A stretch of 39,391 bases of DNA from Candolleomyces eurysporus (taxonomy: Eukaryota > Basidiomycota > Agaricomycetes > Agaricales > Psathyrellaceae). Below are positions 23,199 through 32,707 of the stretch, in pieces. Position 1 is the first letter of the stretch; the number at the start of each line of letters is the position of its first letter. Position numbers and translations under genes: made by a program. The DNA lies in contig JANBPK010001269.1 of NCBI GenBank assembly GCA_027579435.1, forward strand, positions 1 through 39,391, given 5' to 3'. The notes beneath the pieces were generated by a model. The model was not told the DNA's origin. It was given only the letters and a program-made list of their open reading frames with translations, and did no database searches.

Positions 23199-25936
23199 AT
23201 GCCTCGTTTACTTTCCACCTTGCGTTTTCTTGCCGTCTTTACCCCTTTTCTCGGTCAAATTTCAATGGCCGAAGTTTCTTCCGCCTCATTCGATTACATC
23301 GTGATCGGAGGTGGTACAGCTGGACTAGTCGTGGCATCAAGACTCGCAGAGGACGAAGGTAAAACGGTGGTGGTTCTCGAAGCGGGAAAAGATGTCTCGA
23401 ATGAGACGAGCGTTATGATTCCCGGTATTTTCTATTTTTTGGGTATACGGTTCGGTCCCGTCGCTCACCATCCACTCTCAAGGGTTGTGGCCAGCCACCT
23501 GGGGAACAGAATATGACTGGAAGACGACCTCTGCTCCAACTGAGAATGTTGGCCCTGTTTCTATGCCAAGGTGAGTTTTCCGACCTCCGACTTCAGTTCT
23601 TTGATTAACACCTGCTAGGGGAAAAGGATTGGGCGGTAGTAGCATTGTGCGTCCCGTAGCATGTCCACCCTAGTGTTGACATTGACTATTACCATCCCAT
23701 AGATCAATATCATGCAACTGGGACGGTAATTACTCTGGAAGTCTCCCTGTTCATTTTTCTGATGTGATTCTCTCAGTGCTCCATCCGCTGAGTATGACGG
23801 TAGTATCTAATTTCTTTATCATTGAGACGGTCATGTTTCATCTTTTTTCCACAGCACTTGAAGCATGGGGAAATCCTGGCTGGACGGCCACCGAATTCAA
23901 TAAATATTTTAGGAAGGTGAGATCCCAATCGCTCTCAACTTGTGTGTACGAAGCGCCTGACCGTTCAGTAGTCCCAGACTTTAGCATACAATGAGACTAA
24001 GGCAAATGAATTTGGACTTGAGCCTGAGCCTGCTCTCTATGGCTCCGGTCCGATCCTCAACACGCTTCCTAAAATAACAGCAGACGTATACCCTGCCTGG
24101 GTTGAAGCCTATAAGGAACTTGGAGTGCCTTTCAATCCTACCGCTGTGAGGAACTAATTTTCTATACACCTATTTCTGGCTTAACACTTCGAGATAGGAT
24201 GGGGGAGAGAACCTCGGGGTCTGGCCTGGTGCAGCTGCCATTCGAAATGAAACTCTCACTCGAATTACTTCTGCGACGGTGAGCACATTGACACTTTCAT
24301 TTTTCCGCCAGAGGTTTTTGCTCATATTCAATCAAGGCATATTACGAGCCCAACAGGGGGAAACGGAACCTGAAGGTCATCACTTCTGCGCATGCAAGCC
24401 GTATCATCTTCAGCAAGGCCCGGGACGGCAAAGGCGTGATCGCTACGGGCGTTGAGTATATCGTCGATGGCACTAACTCAATCACTGTCATACATGCGAA
24501 GAAGGAAGTCATTCTCTCTGCAGGTGAGGCTTTCCGCTTGAAAATCTTGTATCGACACAGCTTCATTCCCATATGCCGTTTAGGGAGTCTCATGACTCCC
24601 CAGATTCTTGAGTTATCAGGTGAATACCATTTCAATGTTGCTGGCTCTATTCAACTTATTTTTGACGATCCAAAGGTATCGGGGACCCGAAGATTCTAAG
24701 TCAACACAACATTTCTGTGCTAGTCGATCTACCGGGTGTAGGAAACAACCTTCGTATGTACTTGCTTTGTTATCATCGCAGTTCTCAGCTCACATCGTGC
24801 AGAGGTTTGTCCGAAAATTGAGGATATGTGACACACTTGTAATTGTCTTCCCTACAGGACCATCCATCAGTTCCCTTTGTGTGCGAAGTGGACGGCTCCT
24901 TGGAGTCATTTGATGGCCTTCTTACCGATAGCGAACGACTGCAGAGAGAGCTCAAGTTGTAGTATGTATCTCGTTCCATTGTCGCTCTGAATCTGGCGGA
25001 TACATCTAACATTCCGTTCATAGTGAGTCAGGAGAAGGCTTACTCACAACTGTGGCCATTTATTTTTCCTTCCTAAATCTACCCCAATTCGCAGGAGACG
25101 CACAAAAGCTCAAGTCGACCGCACAAGGCATCGAGAAGAAGGAAATTCACCCTGAAATTAAGGCGACACTCGAATCCTGGTTAGCAAGGGACGACATCTC
25201 GCAACTGGAGTACGTATTACCAAGCTGCTGATACCTACCCACCCTATCTACAGGATGACTGACCGCCACGGAAATCTCACAGATTGATAATGGTCCCGTT
25301 CTTTGTTCCGACCACAGTGAAGCCAACCCCATCCCCAGGGAAATCTCACTTCTCTTTCACAATCGCGGCAATGCACCCACTCTCTCGCGGTTCGGTCCAC
25401 ATCTCCTCCACAAACCCTTTGACGCTGCCCACCATCAATCTGTCATGGGCTGACAATGACTATGACATAGGTGTCCTGGTGGAGGGAGTGAAGCTGGCTA
25501 GACGACTGATCCAAGCGAAACCATTGGCAGCAATCCAGGCTAAGGAGCTCGCTCCGGGACCTTCTATTCAGACTGACGATCAAATTGCTGATTTCGGTCG
25601 CCAGCATGCAGGGACCGTTTTCCATCCTTTGGGCACTGCTGCCATGTTACCCAGGGAGAAGCGCGGGGTGGTCGACCACAACTTGAGGGTCTACGGGACG
25701 AAGAATTTACGTGTGGTGTGTTGGCTCGATTTCCATTGAAAAGGGACTCGTAACTCATGTCGTAATTCTCAGGTTGATGCATCTATCATTCCAGTACAAA
25801 TTGGTGCTCATCCGATGGCGACGATCTACGCTATCGCCGAAAAGGTAATGTCTTTGCATAGAAGCCATTGTATACTCTATTCTCAAGTGTTATTCATATC
25901 TTACAGGCGGCTGACCTCATCAAATTTGGGCATTGA
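23199..25936 (+). CDS. Secreted GMC-family FAD oxidoreductase (aryl-alcohol oxidase-like)
   Basis: Flavoenzyme of the glucose-methanol-choline family; relatives oxidise alcohols outside the cell and yield hydrogen peroxide. I count 17 exons: 23199-23424, 23483-23570, 23619-23646, 23703-23725, 23777-23799, 23855-23916, 23972-24145, 24198-24278, 24337-24523, 24584-24619, 24676-24753, 24803-24804, 24858-24961, 25024-25209, 25283-25715, 25773-25844, 25907-25936 (610 residues). The N-terminus MPRLLSTLRFLAVFTPFLG is a signal peptide. GGGTAG (37-42) is the FAD-binding loop, and GKGLGGSS and PGVGNNL are family motifs. Catalytic His 547 lies in FHPLGT and the partner His 590 in IGAHPMATIYA. Exon 12 is only 2 nt and supplies the Gln of NLQDHP. 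Substrate class is uncertain. The gene is unrelated to the array around it. Confidence 0.9.
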
Positions 25937-26513
25937 GCGCCCATTCTCTCTCCAAACGCAAGTATGGCTTGGATTGGGGTGTTCAAATGCGGGGTAGACA
26001 ATACGTGTTGTAATAAATACTCATCCGTTGTCCCTTTGGAATACATAAAATACAGATTAATTTACGACACCGACCGGGAGCCTTATTCGAAGAAACTTTG
26101 TCGGCAAGCTACTTCCACCGATACCACCACATTTGCATTCTCTCTCTCAATACGCCAGAGAAGAAGTTATGTCATCAATGGCATGAGGGGCCAGTACCAC
26201 AGAGCAGAAGAGATCACGCACATTTACACGGCAAACCTACAGCCGCAGACTAAATTCCTTCTTCTAGCCGAAATTTAATTATTCGTCTCAAAGTTTTCCA
26301 GGTCTTTAATGTGTGCTCGTTTGGCCGTGAAATCTCCGTATATATTCTTTCTCAACCTACATGAGGATCGTCTTCAACAATATGGCCGATTCACGTTTCT
26401 TTTTCTTCGGCTGGACCTCGTCCGCCATACTCTCCTCCAGGTCTCTCTCTTCTCGCCACTTCCCAATCGCAGAATGCACTTTGAACTTCCTTAAGGACAC
26501 TATTCCATCTTTT
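25937..26513. other. Region downstream of the GMC gene
   Basis: About 580 bp without a supportable gene. Opposing short frames near 26309-26540 look biased in composition rather than conserved. Confidence 0.35.
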
Positions 26514-26700
26514 GTGTCACGATAGGGCGATCTTGGCTTCAATTCTCGAGCAAAGGCAACGGCGAAATCTCAAATCCCATCAATTTCGTGCATCAGACCG
26601 CAGAGTCATCTTTATGGGGTCGGCCGTTGGTAGGCCAAGAGCTACAAACGTTGACGTAGAACAAGCTGATACGAAATGTTGTATGTATCCCAAGTCGTCT
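26514..26700 (+). pseudogene. Relic of 7TM exon 5 and its 3' end
   Basis: The bases resemble 7TM-C around 17315-17515, from GTCACGA-AGG through cttggcttcaattctcgagc to the final GATACGAAATGTTGTATGTA region. The start of the exon and all earlier exons are gone, and the coding frame is interrupted early by TAG. It lies about 600 bp before D6. Confidence 0.7.
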
Positions 26701-27165
26701 TGATCACTTGTATATATAGTATATACCCTTCTATCGAATTATGCCCCTTTAGCCCTTTGAAACATGTTCAACAAGTTCATCAGTAAACGTAATATTTTCT
26801 TTTAGTACTTTTTCAAGCGCTCTCACACGCCCTCAAGCCGAAAAAAGCTCAAAAGTCAAAAGTTGACAAGTTGACGCTATTTTGAGCAAAAAGCTAAGCC
26901 AAATTTGGCGGGGGGATGGACCAAAAAAGCGAAAAAGACTCGGAAAGAGCGAAAGTATTTTGTCGGTTTCCTGATGCAACTTAAGCCCTGACTGAGAAAC
27001 ACGAGGAGCAATGTGCTCGAGTTGACCGACATTTGGCGAGTGAGTTGAAAGACTGAAGACGGCAAATTTGTCACGCTTCCACTAGTCGCTGGTGTCCCTC
27101 AGATGGGCGTCTAAGCAGACTGACCGCTGACATATGCCGGGATTCAATTGAAAATCGGAGAGCTG
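26701..27165. other. AT-rich spacer before D6
   Basis: No gene is seen. A local stretch at about 26826-26885 is rich in AAAAGT and GTTGAC words (caaaagtcaaaagttgacaa), a short imperfect direct repeat. Confidence 0.35.
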
Positions 27166-27184
27166 CCTCGTGTTCTACACGAGG
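27166..27184. promoter_or_regulatory. Conserved dyad upstream of D6
   Basis: CCTCGTGTTCTACACGAGG is a perfect inverted repeat, 8-bp arms with a 3-nt centre, and the best copy of the element. It ends 109 bp before the D6 ATG. Confidence 0.6.
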
Positions 27185-27293
27185 TTGCAATATACGCACG
27201 AGCCACTCGGATGCGATCTTCAGCTTACCACCACCTCGTTCTCAAGAGAACTAGCAGTGCTGGCCGGCTTCAATACCAGTGCCGATAGCAGAC

Positions 27294-28103
27294 ATGCGCT
27301 ACCACCACTACATTCCACGATTCATTCCGGAAGACACAAGTTGCCCTGAGCCTTCCATACGAAAGTGAGTGAACAAAAAGGCATTGGCAGACGCCATCGG
27401 TCCCTGACATTGCCACAGAACGAAGAAGCAGAGGCAACGGGAGGCGAGAAAGGCGAGAAAGAAGGGCCAACCGAATCCTGAGACCATCTCGGTCTTCAAC
27501 CTGGGGTCGAGGCTGATTGAATCCGTACCGATAGCGACCACCTTTGGGGTGATGAGCTTTTACGAAGATGCTAGTAATCAAGAGGACTTGGAGCACTTGG
27601 AGAAGAAGCTGTCTGAGCTGGAGGGAAAGGCGGCACGGGTCATCAGGGAGCTGCACGTCGCCGCCGGACGTCAGTCGTCCGACCAGACGTTTACCCTCCC
27701 CAGGAGCGACCTTCAGTTGCTCCGTAAATTCATCTTCCTTATGCATTACCGGAGCAGCGCCGTAGAGAAGACTTACTTCCAGGAGGATCATCCTCGCAAC
27801 GCACCAATCCGTCAATGGATCCGCCATCTCAAGAAAACGAAAGGGTACACGACCGACAAGGAGATTTGGTTGGATGGGCTCCATTACTATCTCACTACCA
27901 AACATTCCGACATTCTCAACCACGCAAAGCAATGCCCAGAGTACGGGCCATCTCAACCGGTCGGCGAAACAGACGTTGATATCCCTTCTCACCAGTGGCA
28001 CGCCCTGGCGTACGAGTCCTTCGCTAACAATTACTACCTCGGAATTTCTTCTGCTTTTTTCGTGAGGCCAGCCCGAAAAGGTTTGATTATTTGCCTCGTG
28101 TAA
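27294..28103 (+). pseudogene. Truncated DUF4238 gene D6
   Basis: Exons 27294-27364 and 27419-28103 encode 251 residues, under half of the D1 length. The first exon is 71 nt because the LRGFI pentapeptide is missing, so the text reads HYIPRFIPEDT. The core then follows D5 closely up to YESFANNYYLGI. There the sequence jumps, at about 28042, into the end of 7TM exon 4 (FCFF-type codons in another frame, TTCGTGAG), giving a foreign tail of about 20 residues and a stop. The C-terminal half of the core, linker and membrane tail are lost by deletion. It could still be translated, as a short soluble form, but I treat it as broken. Confidence 0.75.
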
Positions 28104-28112
28104 GGCACGAGG
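28094..28112. promoter_or_regulatory. Conserved dyad upstream of D7
   Basis: CCTCGTG and CACGAGG are perfect 7-bp arms around TAAGG. The element overlaps the end of the truncated D6 reading frame and lies 133 bp before the D7 ATG. Confidence 0.6.
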
Positions 28113-28121
28113 TTGTTATAA

Positions 28122-28130
28122 TATATAAAA
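28122..28130 (+). promoter_or_regulatory. TATA-like box of D7
   Basis: TATATAAAA starts 9 bp after the dyad. The same position holds TTTATACGAAAG before D1, AATATGTAAAGAG before D3 and AATATACGC before D6, so this is probably the core promoter of the DUF4238 genes. Confidence 0.5.
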
Positions 28131-28245
28131 GGGCCACTCCGCCTAGATACGATCTTCAGCTTACCACCACCTCGTTCTCAAGAGAACCAGCAGTGCTGTC
28201 AAGCTTCGAATTTCTCCAACTTCAATACCAGTGTCGATCGTAAAC

Positions 28246-29906
28246 ATGCCCTTCCACCACTACCTTCCACAATTCGTCCTTCGAGGATTCATTCCGGAAG
28301 ACACAGCTTGCCCGGAGCCTTCCGTACAAAAGTGAGTGCAGATAAGGCACCGACAGACACCATCCCTTACATTTTCTACAGAACGAAGGAGCAGAGCCAG
28401 CGGGAGACAAGGAAGCCGAGAAAGAACGGCCAGTCGGATTCTGAGACCGTCTTGGCCTTCAAGATGGAGTCAAAGTCGATCGAATCCGTACCGATAGCGA
28501 CCGCCTTTGGGGTGATGAACTTTTATCAGGACCTTAGTAGCCGAGAAGACTTGAAGAGGTTGTCTGAGTTGGAGGGGGAGGCGGCACGGATCATCAGGGA
28601 ACTGCACATCGCCGCCGGACGTCAGTCATCCAACCAGACGTTTACCCTCCCCAGAAGCGACCTCAAGTTGCTCCGTAAATTCATCTTCCTTATGCATTAC
28701 CGAAGCAGCGCCCCCGAGAGGACGTACTACCAGGAGAACCATCCTCGCAACGCGCTAATCCGTCAATGGATCCGCCACCTTAAAATAACGAAAGGGTACA
28801 CGACCAACAGGGAGATTTGGTTGGACGGGCTCCATTACTACCTCTCTACCAAGCATTCTGACATTCTCAATCACGCAAAGCAATGCTCAAATTACGAACC
28901 GATCGATCTCATCGGTGAAACGAACGTTGACATCCCTTCTTACCAGTGGCACGCCCTGGCATACGAGTCGTTCAACAACAACAACTACCTCGGAATATGG
29001 AAGTCGCACGAAGACTCCGAGTTCGTCTTGGGGAATAACTGTTATGGAGTATGGGAAGGGACGTTGGCAGGATCACCACTCCTATACAAGATATATGTTG
29101 TCAGCCCCAAGATCACGATAGTCCTCAAACTCAACATGTCGAAAACCTTGCCTTCTGAACTCGAGGACAGCACCCTGAGTGGTCATCCTCTGGGTTTCCC
29201 TCAAACGGTTTACCATCGAGGCCCCGGTGCTTTAGGCAACATACTTGCAAGTTCAAAGGATCAAGTCGAGGCATTACAACGTCACCTCAAGTCGCCTGAT
29301 TCCGACAACGATCAGTTCACGTTCAGGATCAACCAGCTGACGGTGGGCCAAACGTACCTTGTTAATCAGGTCGTCTTGGAAAACCTCGATCACGATGGGT
29401 TGTTGGTATTTGCGTCCAGACATGCACTGCTCTCTACGGCGCAGCGATACGACAGCCCCGAGGGGCCCTTCTGGAAGCAGAATCGAGGCGCCATCGCTGA
29501 ATTGGTAAGGTGCCTCAAATCCGGCGCAAGTGGCACCCTTACCAGTAGCATCTTCGAACCTGGAGCGAGCACTCCAGGGTTGGGTAATAGCACGAGTCCC
29601 AATCCTGCTTTCGTTCGCCGATTCAGAGCCAGGCTCGGCTTTGGGCCACCGACGAAGGGCGAAGAGACCAACCAGACCGGTACAATCAAAGTGAAGGACG
29701 GAGAGTCCATGGAGGGAGGAACCAAAAGGTCGGCGGGCCATGAATTCGTTATGGATGACCCCCAGCTGCTGCAGCGGGAAGCCCGGGCACGGTCACGCGA
29801 GCCGTCCTTCGAAGGTCCCTTGTGCTGCATTCTGTGCACTCCGTTGCTGTTCCTGTGCGCGGCGTTATACATAGTCCTGGCATTGTTCCTTTCCAGAAGA
29901 AGGTGA
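28246..29906 (+). CDS. DUF4238 protein D7 with single C-terminal helix
   Basis: Exons 28246-28331 and 28382-29906 give 536 residues; the intron is 50 nt, five shorter than in most paralogues. The start MPFHHYLPQFVLRGF and the core match D3 nearly throughout, including TYYQENHPRNA, NCYGVWEGTLAG and SDNDQFTFRINQLTV. The linker is Ser/Thr/Pro-rich with a Lys/Glu-rich patch shared with D3. The tail is short: a cysteine pair and single Cys (LCCILC), then one hydrophobic segment (LLFLCAALYIVLALFL) and a basic end, SRRR. This looks like a tail-anchored arrangement with the core in the cytosol, by inference. The upstream region, including a 7TM exon 4 relic at about 28042-28080, parallels that of D3. 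Confidence 0.85.
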
Positions 29907-30330
29907 ACGGCCATCATTCTATCTGTCTTTGCATGTATGGTTCAGACTGTTGATCGTTCAATGAAGTTTGGAATTGACGAACCTATCTGGAGTTGTCTAC
30001 ATGCTGAGTGTTCCTCTCATCAACTCTCATTAAATAACCATCTAGAATTTACACCAATTCTAGCTGGTTCATTTAGTCATTGGAAATACCTGCCATGACA
30101 TAGGCGCAGTCCCAATTTGCAGACACTTTGACCATCTCTCGTAGTCCTTTCACAGTATTTCCTCTACCGCCTATCATGGTTCGCCTCTCGGTGAGTTCTA
30201 CGCTTGCGGAGAATACCCAACACGTCAGGGAACAAGCAAAGTTAGATGGTGGGTCGGAGAGGCATGATATAATGGCTTTCATCGGCCGAAAGGCCTCTAG
30301 GCGGAGACTTAATCTTAACGCTCAAACCTC
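29907..30330. repeat. 3' flank of D7, duplicated after D1
   Basis: The region matches 8437-8840 downstream of D1 and, in its first 120 bp, the start of the flank after D2. Marks are ATCTGGAGTTGTCT, GGTTCATTTAGTCATTGGAAA, TTCTACGCTTGCGGAGAATA and AGGCCTCTAGGCGGAGACT. Duplication therefore included sequence beyond the stop codon. Confidence 0.65.
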
Positions 30331-30714
30331 TCACGAATCAAAAATACCTTGGAACACGGTGCTTCCGGCATCTGCAGCAATCATCGGCCGTTCTCTGGTG
30401 CCGGCACGCCACTGCTCCTGTCGATCGTTCTCTGATGATCTTGGACCTGCACAACTCTTCTTCTACTGAGATACAGCATTTCCCTGGATCATGCGGTACG
30501 CAGGAAACTCTGGGATCATTGGATGGTCGAAGTAAAGCAGATAGGCGTGGGGACACTGGTTGCACCAAAGTGGTGTCACCGGTTGCACTAACATAGTGCC
30601 ACTGGTGGCACTTTGCGGTGACGCAGACCACGTGAGCTTGAATATTTGTAGTGTCGACTATGGTGTAGTCAGAGCCGAGTGTAGTGTAGTTACAATAGTG
30701 TTAGTACTAGTATG
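30331..30714. other. Spacer between D7 flank and minisatellite
   Basis: No gene is seen. At about 30553-30615 there are clustered words GGTTGCAC, GGTGTCACC, GCCACTGGTGGCAC and CAAAGTGGTG, forming overlapping short inverted and direct repeats of unknown role. Confidence 0.35.
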
Positions 30715-32475
30715 GTGGAAGGTTGTACAGCCTTCCACCTCTCAGACGGAATGAATTTGATCAGGTGGGTGGAGTGCTGCCTGGGCTGTCGGAGGGCAGC
30801 TCGGAATGCATAATTGCGTTCCGCTGGGTTCAGAGGGGTACTGGTATGGAATGTAAACCTGCCTTCTGTCACTCTGGAAGGCAGCAGGGCCTTCTCCAGT
30901 GATCCCAAATAGTCAAGATACTCGCCAAATTGGGATGCATCCAGGCGGTAGAGAAACCTTCCTTGTGACCAGGTAAAGGGGGTTCCGGTCGCCAATCTGC
31001 GAACTGTCATCGCATCAGAGTGGTAAATTACCTTCCAGGAAATCCGACAAGTATAGCTTGGAAGGGGGTTCGGCAGTCAGGGACAGGTTAGGAATGGAAT
31101 CCTACCTTCCAGAATCTTTTGAGGGACACTGAAAACACGTTCCGGCAGGGGTCAAGGTGGAGATTGGAACGCGTGTCAGCAGTCAGCGTCGAGTTCAGGA
31201 CGATATTCCGCCTTCCAAGATATCTTAGGAACGCTGGAATGCGTTCCGGTGGGTTAGGAGGTGTAGATTGGAAGGTGATTATGCAGTCAGGGACAGGTTC
31301 TGAATGAATCCCACCTTCCATGCCGTCCTTGGAATGCTAACCCCCCTTCCAAGTCTCACATGGCCGGGGGATGGAACATGGAATCGCCGTCCGTACTACT
31401 GCCTGGAACGCGGATTTCCCTTCCGACCCTCACCTAACATGATGTTGGAAGCTGCTCTTACCTTCCACATCTTGTTGGAAGGTAGCATCACCTTCCACGC
31501 CGTTCCCAGGAACGCGAATCCCCCTCCACATCCTACCCGACACGAGGGTGGAAGGTGAATTCACCGTCCGTACCCCTCCTTGGAATGCAGGTTTCCCTTC
31601 TGACTCTCAATGATGATGTTGGAAGGTATTATCACCTTCCACGTAGTTTCTTGGAACGCATGTTGAAGGTGAAGTTACTATCCATACCCTCCTTGGAACA
31701 CGAAATCCCCTCCCAAACCTCACATGACGCGAGGGTGGAAGGTAGATTCACTGTCCGTACCCCTCATTGGAACACGAATTCCCCTCCGAAGCATCACATG
31801 AAACGATGTTGGAAGGTGAATTCACCATCCATACCCACCTTGGAACGCAAATCCTCTTTCCGTTTTGTACCCGACATGAGGGTGGAAGGTAGATTCACCG
31901 TCCATACCCCTCCTTGGAACGTAGGTTTCCCTTCCGACCCTCACCTAACATGGTGTTGGAAGGTACTATCACCTTCCACATAGTTTCTTGGAACGCANAT
32001 TNNCCTTCCACATCCTACCCGACACAAGGGTGGAAGGTAGAANTCACCGTCCGTACCCTCCTTGGAACGCAGGTTTCCTTTCTAAACGTCACCTAACTTG
32101 ATGTTGGAAGGTAGTACCACCTTCCATGGAGTTTCTTGGAATGCAAATCCCCCTTCTACCCCTACCTGACACGATGCGGAAGGTGAAGTCACCATCCAAA
32201 CCCTCCTTGGAACGCAGATTCCCCCCCAAACCTCAAATGACACCAGGGTGGAAGGTAGATTCAGTGTCCGTACCCCTCCTTGGAACGCCGAATCCCCGCC
32301 CAGGCCTCACATGACACGATGGTGGAAGGTATATTCAGTCCGTACCCCCCTTGGAACGCCGAATCCCCGCCCAAGCCTCACATGACACGATGGTGGAAGG
32401 TATATTCACCTTCCATGCCATTCCTAGAACGTATATACCTCTAACACAACTGCGGAAGTTGATTTCACGTTCCAA
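30715..32475. repeat. Minisatellite-like array, core unit about 70-80 bp
   Basis: The core, about 31300-32430, is built of imperfect units. Each has GTTGGAAGGT or GGTGGAAGGT, then a TTCACCGTCCGTACCC-type stretch, CTCCTTGGAACGC, a pyrimidine-rich TTTCCCTTCCGACC-type stretch and CTCACATGACACGA. I count roughly 15 units by the GGAAGGT word. From 30715 to 31300 the units are degenerate and often in inverted sense (ACCTTCCA). Stop codons are sparse, giving long open frames that read WKVxSPSVPLLERxFP-like text; I regard these as repeat artefacts. Undetermined bases fall inside the array (about 31998-32043, 32482). Confidence 0.8.
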
Positions 32476-32707
32476 GACACGNTTTGCCACCCTTCCTATG
32501 GTCATTCAGATGGACTCTCGAAGGGGCTTTCGGTCTTCCCACAGAGCTTTGGAACTAAGATTTACCTTCCACCAGATATCTGGAACACTTTTATTTAATC
32601 CTCCGATCACAGACCTCTCCGGCCACTGGCATCTATAGGGAACAGAGCGAGAAGCAGATATATAGCTTGTATGCATGAGGTATAACAAAAGAAGTAATTG
32701 AGCACGA

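Noticed and set aside
26357..26542. Minus-strand frame with a Lys-rich PKKKKRE stretch
   Set aside because: Only 61 codons, no start context or splice extension, and it overlaps the 7TM exon 5 relic at one end.
31304..32640. Several plus-strand frames of 60-142 codons in the repeat block
   Set aside because: They follow the period of the minisatellite and repeat the same peptide text, so they reflect the repeat and not genes.
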